Source: Solobacterium sp. (lineage in GTDB: Bacteria; Bacillota_I; Bacilli_A; Erysipelotrichales; Erysipelotrichaceae). From it: a stretch of 14,920 nucleotides of DNA. Under the pieces are notes generated by a model, which saw only the letters and a list, made by a program, of their open reading frames with translations, did not search any database and had not been told where the DNA came from. Below, in pieces: positions 1-6,495 of this stretch (position 1 is the first letter of the stretch; each line of letters opens with the position of its first letter). The translations under genes were made by a program, and so were the position numbers. The DNA is taken from assembly GCA_017514645.1 (NCBI GenBank), contig JAFWJP010000150.1, positions 1 through 14,920 of the forward strand, read 5' to 3'.

Positions 1-4
1 CCAT
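1..4 (-). CDS. First codon of a minus-strand gene that leaves the window
   Basis: On the minus strand an ATG lies at 4-2. It is preceded at 18-13 by a perfect AGGAGG ribosome binding site with an 8-nt spacer. This looks like the start of a gene running leftward out of the window. Only one codon is visible, so nothing can be said about the product. It would be divergent from the surface-protein gene at 325. Confidence 0.5.
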
Positions 5-54
5 GATAAAAACCTCCTCTTATTCTTCGTTGTAGTTTCGCAGACCACACACGA

Positions 55-60
55 ATTATA
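55..60 (-). promoter_or_regulatory. Candidate -10 box for the gene leaving the window on the left
   Basis: The minus strand reads a perfect TATAAT here, about 50 nt upstream of the ATG at 4-2. No good -35 hexamer is seen at the proper distance, so the call rests on the -10 and its position. Confidence 0.3.
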
Positions 61-77
61 AGCCAGGAGGTTTTTTC

Positions 78-245
78 ATGATCTCTCCGCTTAAGCTTTT
101 TGGACCCCCGGACTATCCGGGGGTTTTAATGGCTTTGCCAATACAGCCGCCGCTGGTACATAACGGCGGCTTTTCCTATTCTCCTGCATGGTTGTTTCAG
201 CCCGCGGTCATTGAGGTGATGCCTGTATTCCGGTATAATATATAA
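78..245 (+). CDS. Possible 55-aa small ORF or leader peptide
   Basis: An ATG follows a perfect AGGAGG (65-70) with a 7-nt spacer and opens a 55-codon frame ending TAA at 243-245. The predicted peptide is proline- and aromatic-rich with no recognisable domain. Two intrinsic terminators (105-127 and 146-174) and the downstream promoter (211-239) lie inside it, which is odd for an ordinary gene. It could be a leader peptide over an attenuator, the remnant of a gene, or a chance frame behind a good Shine-Dalgarno. No plus-strand promoter upstream is evident within the window. Confidence 0.25.
   Translation: MISPLKLFGPPDYPGVLMALPIQPPLVHNGGFSYSPAWLFQPAVIEVMPVFRYNI
105..127 (+). terminator. Intrinsic terminator 1 upstream of the surface-protein gene
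   Basis: CCCCCGG (105-111) pairs with CCGGGGG (117-123) around a 5-nt loop and is followed by TTTT. There is no U-tract on the other strand, so it acts in the plus direction. It insulates the surface-protein gene from upstream transcription or acts as an attenuator. Confidence 0.75.
146..174 (+). terminator. Intrinsic terminator 2, in tandem with the first
   Basis: GCCGCCG (146-152) pairs with CGGCGGC (164-170), followed by TTTT. It lies 23 nt after the first terminator, so two stops occur in series before the promoter at 211. Confidence 0.65.
211..239 (+). promoter_or_regulatory. Sigma-A-type promoter of the surface-protein gene
   Basis: TTGAGG (211-216), a 17-bp spacer and a perfect TATAAT (234-239) form a vegetative promoter. 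The start point would be near 246, giving a leader of about 80 nt before the ATG at 325. Confidence 0.7.
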
Positions 246-324
246 GGAGATTTATACCTTTTACGTGCAAGCAACCCACAGCCGGAGGATCAACCCTTCG
301 ATACCGCCAAGGGGGGTCAATCAT

Positions 325-3252
325 ATGAAAAAGCGCGTTGCAGCAACGCCCCGTAAATTCATACTTTGTGCAGGTCTGTCTTTGGCCATGGTGTTTTTCA
401 ATGCGGCCGGAGTCCATGCACTGGAGGAAACCGCAGAGGAGCCACAGACAGCACAGGTGACAGAACCCGTCAGCCAGGATGAAGTACCGACGGTTCCTGC
501 AGAAAACAACATTTCCGACGAGTCGGGGTCCGGCGCAGAAGATGTACCGGAGGAAATCCGGACGGTCTTTCCTGAAGAGCAGACGGAAACGATATCTGTA
601 CCGGAAGCTGCTGAGGAAGAACCTGCAGCGGCACCGGAAGAATTTCCGGATTCTGTGACGGAAGAAGAACCGGAGTCCGTTCCGGAAAACAATCCTGATA
701 CAGATTCTGCAGCAGATGCAGAAGAGCCGATAGCTGTCGCAGCTGCAGATCCGGATCTGCCGGGGCAGACAGTTGAAGACATTCCTGTACAGACCGCAGC
801 TGTATCTACATTTGCTGCACCTGCTGCAGCCGGACAGGAAACACCGCAGACCGACACAGAAAATACGGACAATACGATAGAAAACACCGGAACCGTAACC
901 ATCGATATCAATGGTACACAATTCCGTCCCGATGACGATGAATCCTCCCACTGGTCAAACGGCACCGGCTGGAAGAACGTCGCCGGGCAATATGTCGCAA
1001 TGGTTGATTACGACGGCGGTGGAACCATCTCCGCGGACGGCGGTGTTCTGACACTGGCTGTCGCCGGTGTCAACCGGATCGGCTCCTTGTCAGGTGACTG
1101 CTCCGTTCAGATCGTCGGCACCGGCATTGTGCTGATTGACCGTATTGACATCACTGAAGGTAATACAGTCACCCTGCATCCCAACACTGCCCTTTATGAT
1201 GAGGGAAGCGCAGCGATATTCCTGCTGCAGGATGATGGAAGCTATCTGCTCATCAACGGCAGCGCCACGACCGGCATCCTGGATGAAACCTACAATCTGG
1301 ACAATGTCCGTCTGCGTGTGCCGGAAGGCTCCTCCCTGACCCTCGGCGCTGCTGCAGTGCGCACGGAAAGCTGGGAAGAGAGCGGACAGCTGGAGGAAGA
1401 AGTCACAGTGTATACGGAATCCGTACCCTTCGATTACCTGGACCCTGCCCATGACGGAAAGGTCGAGGTCAAAGGTGCTTCCGCCAGTGTCATTCTCGGA
1501 AAGAACTGTACCATGACGGTAGACAGCGGGGCTTCCATTGTCCTGGAGAGCATCCAGATCGGTATCAGTACGGAATGCGCCGAGCTGATTGTACAGGGAA
1601 TCCTGGACATCAAAGGCATTGTCGAAGGCGGACTTGTAAACATTGGCAGCGGTGGATCTGTTACAGGTGATGGTACGCTTCAGTCCACCGAGGTCCTCTT
1701 GAATCCTCAGGGCAGCATTACTACAGATGTTCTGCTTGACAACAGCCGGCTCCGGATCAACGGTGACGGAATGACGGTTATACCGCCGCAGCTCAAGGAC
1801 AGCATTATCTATCTGGACGGGCAATCCATTACCATTCCGCGGCTGAACGCTTCCGGGACTTCCTACGTCGGAGTGAATACCCTGGATGAAGGCGGATACA
1901 ATTGCTCGATCGGTGACATCATTCTCGATTCCGGCAGTACACTCAACGTTGTCTGCAACAATCATGAATATGTACCGTACACCACCGGCGAGCTTCCCCG
2001 GTATGTGGAAGACTGCATCCTGACCATCAGCGGCACCATTGCAGGCGGAACCGTAAACGCCTATGCCGGCCTGGTGGAATACACCGGATCCCAGACAGAC
2101 AATCTGCCGCTCGCTCCCATTGATTCAGCAGCCAGAGTATACTTTACAGCTGTTGATACAGAGTCAACGGAAAGTCCGCTGAATATGTCCGCCGAAGACG
2201 CAGCCGCGCTGGCACAGACCGATACGATTCCCCTGATGAGGGCCGTTGTTGTGGATACGCTGGTCTCGAATGATTTCCTGTCCCGCAAATGGGTCGTTGA
2301 CTATGTCATATCCCTGGGTCCGATAGCGCGCAAAGCAAACCAGAGCTACACCTGTGCTTCTTTCCTGGAAGAATACGGAATCACAGGCACGACCATAATT
2401 CCGGGGAATGAGTCCGGTTGGGCAAGGTACTGCACAGCAGTGGAAATCATCGACCGCTATCTCAACCGCAGGCGCTGTTTCCTGGAGGACAAGACAACCT
2501 TTGATCTGGATGATGCAATCATGATCCGGGTGCTTGACTGCATAGGAAACGGAGGCCAGGGAGGATCCTCCTCCACGCATTCCGAAACGAACTTCACCGG
2601 CAACGGTGAACTCGGCGGAACCGGAGCAGGCTCATCACAGACCGGAAGCGGAACGGCCATCTTCGGCACAAATACCGTACCGGAAGAACCGGTGGATCCT
2701 GAACCGGATAAGCCTACAGATCCTGAACCGGATGAAAACAAACCCGGAACTGACACAACACACTCCGGCAGCACCGCTGCAGTCGTCCACACGGCACCTG
2801 CCGCCGCAAGCGATACTGCATGGAAAGAGCCTGCACAGACCGTCTATACCTACACCGGACCGGCTGCACCGGCGCCGGTATATGTACCTGAAACACCGGA
2901 AGCTGCTGCCTATACGGTTTCCTTTGAAACCTACGGCGGTACAATGATTCTGGCACAGACCGTAAACGCCGGAACAACCGCCGTAAAGCCGGACGATCCC
3001 GCCAAAGAAGGATTCCTGTTCGACGGCTGGTACAAGGACAAGGAACTGACGGAAACCTTCGATTTCCAGACACCGATCAATGCGGATACGACCGTATATG
3101 CTAAATGGACAGAACCGGCAGAAGCCGTTCCTGCTCCGGCAGAGCTTGTGGAAAAGAGCCTGTCCTGGCTGTGGATCCTGCTGGCATTGGTTCTCAGTGC
3201 ATTGGGCTTCGGTGGATGGAAGCTCTCCCGGAACAAGGACGAAGAAGACTAA
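325..3252 (+). CDS. Secreted, C-terminally membrane-anchored surface protein with Flg_new (Listeria-Bacteroides) repeat
   Basis: This 975-aa protein is exported and held on the membrane. The ATG at 325 is preferred over the in-frame GTG at 265 because it has an AAGGGGGG site (309-316) 8 nt upstream and begins a classic signal peptide: MKKR, a hydrophobic core, and a likely cut after VHA (residues 33-35). Then come a long Glu/Pro/Ala-rich acidic stretch (about 36-200), a beta-rich region with many short GxxT/V-type strands (about 205-640, perhaps a right-handed beta-helix or adhesin fold), a Gly/Ser segment, and a proline-rich PEPDKPTDPEPDE linker. One Flg_new/InlB B-type repeat follows (860-928, with DGWYKDKELT and VYAKW). 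A TM helix (about 945-965) and the tail KLSRNKDEED end the protein. No LPXTG motif is present. The ligand is unknown; adhesion or host contact is an inference from architecture. It is monocistronic, between its own promoter and a terminator. Confidence 0.85.
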   Translation: MKKRVAATPRKFILCAGLSLAMVFFNAAGVHALEETAEEPQTAQVTEPVSQDEVPTVPAENNISDESGSGAEDVPEEIRTVFPEEQTETISVPEAAEEEPAAAPEEFPDSVTEEEPESVPENNPDTDSAADAEEPIAVAAADPDLPGQTVEDIPVQTAAVSTFAAPAAAGQETPQTDTENTDNTIENTGTVTIDINGTQFRPDDDESSHWSNGTGWKNVAGQYVAMVDYDGGGTISADGGVLTLAVAGVNRIGSLSGDCSVQIVGTGIVLIDRIDITEGNTVTLHPNTALYDEGSAAIFLLQDDGSYLLINGSATTGILDETYNLDNVRLRVPEGSSLTLGAAAVRTESWEESGQLEEEVTVYTESVPFDYLDPAHDGKVEVKGASASVILGKNCTMTVDSGASIVLESIQIGISTECAELIVQGILDIKGIVEGGLVNIGSGGSVTGDGTLQSTEVLLNPQGSITTDVLLDNSRLRINGDGMTVIPPQLKDSIIYLDGQSITIPRLNASGTSYVGVNTLDEGGYNCSIGDIILDSGSTLNVVCNNHEYVPYTTGELPRYVEDCILTISGTIAGGTVNAYAGLVEYTGSQTDNLPLAPIDSAARVYFTAVDTESTESPLNMSAEDAAALAQTDTIPLMRAVVVDTLVSNDFLSRKWVVDYVISLGPIARKANQSYTCASFLEEYGITGTTIIPGNESGWARYCTAVEIIDRYLNRRRCFLEDKTTFDLDDAIMIRVLDCIGNGGQGGSSSTHSETNFTGNGELGGTGAGSSQTGSGTAIFGTNTVPEEPVDPEPDKPTDPEPDENKPGTDTTHSGSTAAVVHTAPAAASDTAWKEPAQTVYTYTGPAAPAPVYVPETPEAAAYTVSFETYGGTMILAQTVNAGTTAVKPDDPAKEGFLFDGWYKDKELTETFDFQTPINADTTVYAKWTEPAEAVPAPAELVEKSLSWLWILLALVLSALGFGGWKLSRNKDEED

Positions 3253-3330
3253 CGGAAACCTTGATCGGCTTTGTCTATTACGGACACAACCGCAGATCCC
3301 GTGACTGATCGTTTATGAACAAAAAGAAAG

Positions 3331-3366
3331 ACATGACCGTCTGTTCAACAGACGGCCATGTTTTTT
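3331..3366. terminator. Bidirectional terminator between convergent genes
   Basis: ACATG/CATGT (3331-3335 with 3357-3361) and CCGTCTG/CAGACGG (3337-3343 with 3349-3355) form a long stem with one mismatch. T6 follows on the plus strand. An A-rich run (3320-3329) before the stem gives a U-rich tract for minus-strand transcripts. It serves both the surface-protein gene and the M42 peptidase gene. Confidence 0.85.
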
Positions 3367-3382
3367 CTGTATGTTCTGCCGC

Positions 3383-4438
3383 TTACAGGAAGGCAAAGTC
3401 TTCCTTTGAACGCATGTGCAGAATAAACGCATTGAGCAGTCTGCCGCAGGCTTCTACGTCCTCCAGATCGATCATCTCAATGCAGGAATGCGCATACCTT
3501 GAAGGAACGGAGATCACGCCGGTCGGCACACCGCCGGCTCCCATATGCAGCGCCCCGGCATCCGTACCGATTCCCGTAAAGATCTCCGTCTGATACGGAA
3601 TCTTTTCGCTTTCCGCTGTCTGTACCAGATACTTCCACACCGCCTTCGACGCAATCAGACTCGCATCCATGATCTTGATGCCGGCTCCGTCTCCCAGCGC
3701 CAGCGTATGATCCATCATACCTTCCGGTGTATCGCTGACCGCTGTGGTATCCACAGCCAGTGATACATCCGGCCTTAGCTCTGCAGCGGCCGCATGTGCG
3801 CCGCGCAGACCGACTTCCTCCTGCGTGGAGAAGATACCGATCAAAGTTCCGTGTACCTGGGAGAAATCGACGGTTTCAAACGCGTTGACCAGCAGTGCGC
3901 AGCCGCAGCGGTCGTCATACGCATGACCGTATACTCGCGTGCTGCCGGCATCCCGCATCGGAGAATCCCAGGTGATGTAATCACCGGGCTTGATCCCCAT
4001 GGCTTCCGCATCGGTCTTGTCCTTTGCGCCGACATCGATGTACAGTTCCCGGTAATTGCGGATCATCTGGGCATTGTCGAATTTCATCATATGCGCCGAG
4101 ATCGTGCCGATAACACCGGGATGCGGACCGTTGTCACTGGTCACGATGACCCGCTGGGCCGGAAGGATGCGGTCATCATGTCCGCCGAGTTTTTCAAACC
4201 GGATCAGTCCGCTGTTTTCGATCTTCTTGACGATGAAGCCGACTTCATCCGTATGTGCGGATACCGCCAGTACCGGACCATCAAATGCACCGTGTTTCGT
4301 TACGATCAGGTCACCGAGTCCGTTCACCCGGATCTCGTCTGCCTGATCCTTCAGCCGTTCATAGAGGAAACGGATCACTTCGTGCTCGAACCCGCAGGGT
4401 CCGGGGATGTCGATCAAGGTTCTCAACAGTTCTTTCAT
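3383..4438 (-). CDS. M42-family (glutamyl/TET-type) metallo-aminopeptidase
   Basis: This 351-aa cytoplasmic aminopeptidase would be expected to form large TET-type oligomers and trim N-terminal residues from short peptides with two divalent metals. The family signature is complete: SAHTDEVGF (His62, Asp64), YDDR with bridging Asp175, FSTQEEVG with catalytic/metal Glu207-Glu208, LAVDTT with Asp230, and SRYAHS with His317. GIGTDAG (289-295) is also typical, and the length matches the family. The ATG has an AGGAGA site about 10 nt upstream. It lies 42 bp downstream of the XRE-cupin regulator on the same strand and probably shares its transcript. Exact residue preference (Glu/Asp versus Leu/Ala) cannot be read from sequence; endoglucanase annotations in this family are historical errors. 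Confidence 0.93.
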   Translation of the reverse strand: MKELLRTLIDIPGPCGFEHEVIRFLYERLKDQADEIRVNGLGDLIVTKHGAFDGPVLAVSAHTDEVGFIVKKIENSGLIRFEKLGGHDDRILPAQRVIVTSDNGPHPGVIGTISAHMMKFDNAQMIRNYRELYIDVGAKDKTDAEAMGIKPGDYITWDSPMRDAGSTRVYGHAYDDRCGCALLVNAFETVDFSQVHGTLIGIFSTQEEVGLRGAHAAAAELRPDVSLAVDTTAVSDTPEGMMDHTLALGDGAGIKIMDASLIASKAVWKYLVQTAESEKIPYQTEIFTGIGTDAGALHMGAGGVPTGVISVPSRYAHSCIEMIDLEDVEACGRLLNAFILHMRSKEDFAFL

Positions 4439-4480
4439 AATCGCTATATCTCCTGAATATCCTCCCGTTGCTCAAAAGCA

Positions 4481-5032
4481 TCAATTGTTGTACATGATAT
4501 TATAGAACACCGTTGGAATTCGTCCGGGATTCCGGTACGAATGCGGGATATCAGCCTGGAAATACAGACTATCCCTTCTAGACAGACTGTACCGTCTGTC
4601 GCCTACCGTCACTTCCAGTTCTCCGTCAAACACCGTAATGAATTCTATCGTGCCCGGTGTATGCGCATCTGACTGCCAGGAACTCCCGGGATCAACTTCC
4701 AGATAATACGTGCCGAAATGACGCCCGTTCTCATCAGGAAACACGGCATAGTTCCGTACCGTTCCGTGATTCTCAAGAATCGGCTCCAGATCATCCAGCC
4801 GGATGATTTCCGCTGTTTTTTTGTTGTGTTCTGTCAATGTATTGAACGGGACGCCCATTCCGTTGGCGATCTTCCACAAAGTAGAAAGGGTCGGGTTCCC
4901 TTCTCCGCGCTCAATCTGTGCCAGCATTGATTTACTGACAGAACTCAGCCTGGCAAGTTCTTCAAGACTCAGTTTTTTCTGTTTTCTAAGGCTGCGGATG
5001 TTTTCCGCAACAATTCCATTCAGATCTTCCAA
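4481..5032 (-). CDS. XRE-family HTH regulator with C-terminal cupin domain, probable TTG start
   Basis: This 183-aa DNA-binding regulator has an N-terminal HTH (about residues 7-62, with SLEELARLSSVSKSMLAQIE and PTLSTLWKIA) and a C-terminal double-stranded beta-helix cupin (about 105-180). The cupin carries H124 in the HTPGTIE motif, GDRRYSLSRRDSL, and H164 in DIPHSYRNPG, where a small ligand or metal could bind. An ATG at 5098 would add 22 residues. I prefer the TTG at 5032 because GAGGAGG (5047-5041) sits exactly 8 nt upstream and the resulting N-terminus MEDLNGIVAENIRSLR is the usual start of this family. The 5098 ATG also lies within the promoter/operator. The gene is divergent from the MalY-like gene and upstream of the M42 peptidase, so autoregulation and control of both are likely. 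Confidence 0.87.
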   Translation of the reverse strand: MEDLNGIVAENIRSLRKQKKLSLEELARLSSVSKSMLAQIERGEGNPTLSTLWKIANGMGVPFNTLTEHNKKTAEIIRLDDLEPILENHGTVRNYAVFPDENGRHFGTYYLEVDPGSSWQSDAHTPGTIEFITVFDGELEVTVGDRRYSLSRRDSLYFQADIPHSYRNPGRIPTVFYNIMYNN

Positions 5033-5050
5033 AGTAACATCCTCCTCATA

Positions 5051-5079
5051 TTGACAATATATTGCACTAATTGTACTAT
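5051..5079 (+). promoter_or_regulatory. Promoter for the MalY-like gene
   Basis: A perfect TTGACA (5051-5056), a 17-bp spacer and TACTAT (5074-5079) form a plus-strand promoter. The start point near 5086 would give a leader of about 95 nt before 5180. It overlaps the dyad at 5063-5097 and runs across the ribosome binding region of the divergent regulator, so transcription of the two genes is physically interlocked. Confidence 0.55.
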
Positions 5080-5118
5080 TATATCGTACATAGTGCATTA
5101 TATTACTATGCTACGTAC
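5063..5118. promoter_or_regulatory. Overlapping dyads: candidate operator of the XRE-cupin regulator
   Basis: TGCACTA (5063-5069) mirrors TAGTGCA (5091-5097), with inner arms TGTAC (5072-5076) and GTACA (5086-5090). A second dyad pairs GTACATAGT (5086-5094) with ACTATGCTAC (5105-5114). A minus-strand TATAAT (5083-5078), the likely -10 of the regulator, sits in the middle of the first dyad, and the -10 of the plus promoter overlaps it. This position fits repression of both directions. Confidence 0.55.
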
Positions 5119-5179
5119 ATTATATCACAATACAGGCCTGAGTGTGATGATTGTCTGAAACGATGAAAGGAGACCGAAC

Positions 5180-6373
5180 ATGACAAGTCGTTTTGATGAT
5201 GTAATCGACCGTTCCAATACTATTTCCATCAAATGGGCAAAATCACAGCTACAGGATCTTTACGGAGAACCGGATCTGATCGCGCTCGGCATTGCGGATA
5301 TGGACTTCCGCGTTTCTCCGGCAATCGCTGCAGCCGTACAGGAGCGTGCAGCCCACGAAAACTATGGCTATGCCTATCCGTCCGATGAATATCTGGACGC
5401 TTGTGTGAACTGGCAGAAACGCCGCAATCACTGGGACATTAAGCGTGACTGGATCACCTATACACCGGGGTTGAACGTTCCGCTGACCGCTGCAGTAGAA
5501 ATCTTTACCGAGCCAGGTGACAATGTCATCATCCAGTCTCCGGTCTATTATCCTTACTATCATTATGTTCAGGAAAAAGGACGCAACGTCGCTGTCAACG
5601 TACTTGTCAATCATGACGGGTATTATGAAATCGACTTTGAAGATCTGGAAGCCAAGGCAAAGGATCCGAAAACAAAAGCCATGATTCTCTGCAGCCCTCA
5701 TAACCCGGTAGGCAGGAACTGGACACTGGAAGAACTGACGAAGATCGGACGTATCTGCATTGACAATGGTGTAAAACTGGCTGTTGATGAAATCCATTCC
5801 GATCTGGTGTTCGAACCGAACAAGTTTGTTCCGTTCGCTACCATTTCCGATGAGTTCGCTCAGAATGCCATGATCTGCACTTCTCCGTCCAAATCCTTCA
5901 ATCTGGCGGGTCTGCTCAATTCCGACATCATCATTCCGAACGATGAGATCCGGGCTGCCTTCCGCCAGTGGATGGATCCCCTGTATCTCTGGCCCGGAGC
6001 CTTCGGTGCTGTATCCCAGATCGCCGCTTACAACGAGAGTGAAGACTGGCTTGAAGAACTGAAAGTCTACTTGAAGGAAAACGCGGAATACGTCGCAAAA
6101 GTGATCAAGGAAAGAAATCTGAAGATCGGATACGTTGTCCCTGAAGCGACCTATCTCGGGTGGCTGGACTTCCGCGCTTACGGAATGACCAACGAAGAAC
6201 TGTGGGACTTTATGATCCACGAAGCACACGTCGCAACCGATGACGGTCCCAAGTTCGGATTCTGCGGTGATGCGGATGGATTCCAGCGTCTGAACTTCGC
6301 TTGTCCGCGTTCCCGGCTGATCGTTGCGATGAACCGTATTGCGGACGCGCTGGAGAAGCGGTTCGAGAAGTAA
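5180..6373 (+). CDS. MalY/PatB-family PLP-dependent cystathionine beta-lyase (C-S lyase)
   Basis: This 397-aa enzyme of aminotransferase fold type I, MalY/PatB subfamily, would cleave cystathionine or cysteine conjugates to pyruvate, ammonia and a thiol in the cytoplasm. It shows the subfamily N-terminus (FDDVIDRSNTISIKW, and IADMDFRVSPAI at 38-49), the NYGYAYP substrate loop (61-67), and PVYYPYYHY (121-129). SPHNPVGR (172-179, Asn175), DEIHSDL (203-209, Asp203) and the PLP lysine K238 in TSPSKSFNLAG complete the active site. The length is standard. The ATG has an AAAGGAGA site at 5164-5171. It is monocistronic between the regulator's divergent promoter and a terminator. The physiological substrate is uncertain, since members also act as C-S lyases on sulfur flavour precursors or as modulators. 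Confidence 0.92.
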   Translation: MTSRFDDVIDRSNTISIKWAKSQLQDLYGEPDLIALGIADMDFRVSPAIAAAVQERAAHENYGYAYPSDEYLDACVNWQKRRNHWDIKRDWITYTPGLNVPLTAAVEIFTEPGDNVIIQSPVYYPYYHYVQEKGRNVAVNVLVNHDGYYEIDFEDLEAKAKDPKTKAMILCSPHNPVGRNWTLEELTKIGRICIDNGVKLAVDEIHSDLVFEPNKFVPFATISDEFAQNAMICTSPSKSFNLAGLLNSDIIIPNDEIRAAFRQWMDPLYLWPGAFGAVSQIAAYNESEDWLEELKVYLKENAEYVAKVIKERNLKIGYVVPEATYLGWLDFRAYGMTNEELWDFMIHEAHVATDDGPKFGFCGDADGFQRLNFACPRSRLIVAMNRIADALEKRFEK

Positions 6374-6405
6374 TTCGTTCCGATATACTGATCATTGAAT
6401 TCACG

Positions 6406-6432
6406 GGATGATCCAGCCGGATCATCCTTTTT
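6406..6432 (+). terminator. Terminator of the MalY-like gene
   Basis: GGATGATCC (6406-6414) pairs perfectly with GGATCATCC (6419-6427) over a 4-nt loop and is followed by TTTTT. Confidence 0.9.
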
Positions 6433-6440
6433 GGTTCTGA

Positions 6441-6473
6441 AGAAAAGACCCTGCATGAATATGCAAGGTCTTT
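6441..6473 (-). terminator. Terminator of the DUF4139-pepV operon
   Basis: AAAGACC (6444-6450) pairs with GGTCTTT (6467-6473), and inside it TGCAT pairs with ATGCA, with one mismatch between. Read on the minus strand the stem is followed by TTTTCTT. It lies 23 bp beyond the pepV stop codon. Confidence 0.8.
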
Positions 6474-6495
6474 CACCTCTTTTACTGATGATCGA

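Noticed and set aside
265..324. Upstream GTG start for the surface protein
   Set aside because: It would put 20 polar residues before the signal peptide and has no ribosome binding site at proper distance; the ATG at 325 has one.
246..324. Riboswitch in the surface-protein leader
   Set aside because: I looked for c-di-GMP-I and cobalamin motif cores and did not find them in the roughly 80-nt leader.
1090..1965. A 291-codon minus-strand frame, and others of 200-250 codons at 208-965
   Set aside because: Antisense shadows of the surface-protein gene; low-complexity translations and no start signals.
4581..4600. Inverted repeat GACAGAC/GTCTGTC
   Set aside because: It lies inside the cupin coding region and is explained by Arg/Asp/Leu codons; no promoter nearby.
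5249..6229. A 326-codon minus-strand open frame
   Set aside because: It is antisense to the MalY-like gene; no ribosome binding site or recognisable motif.
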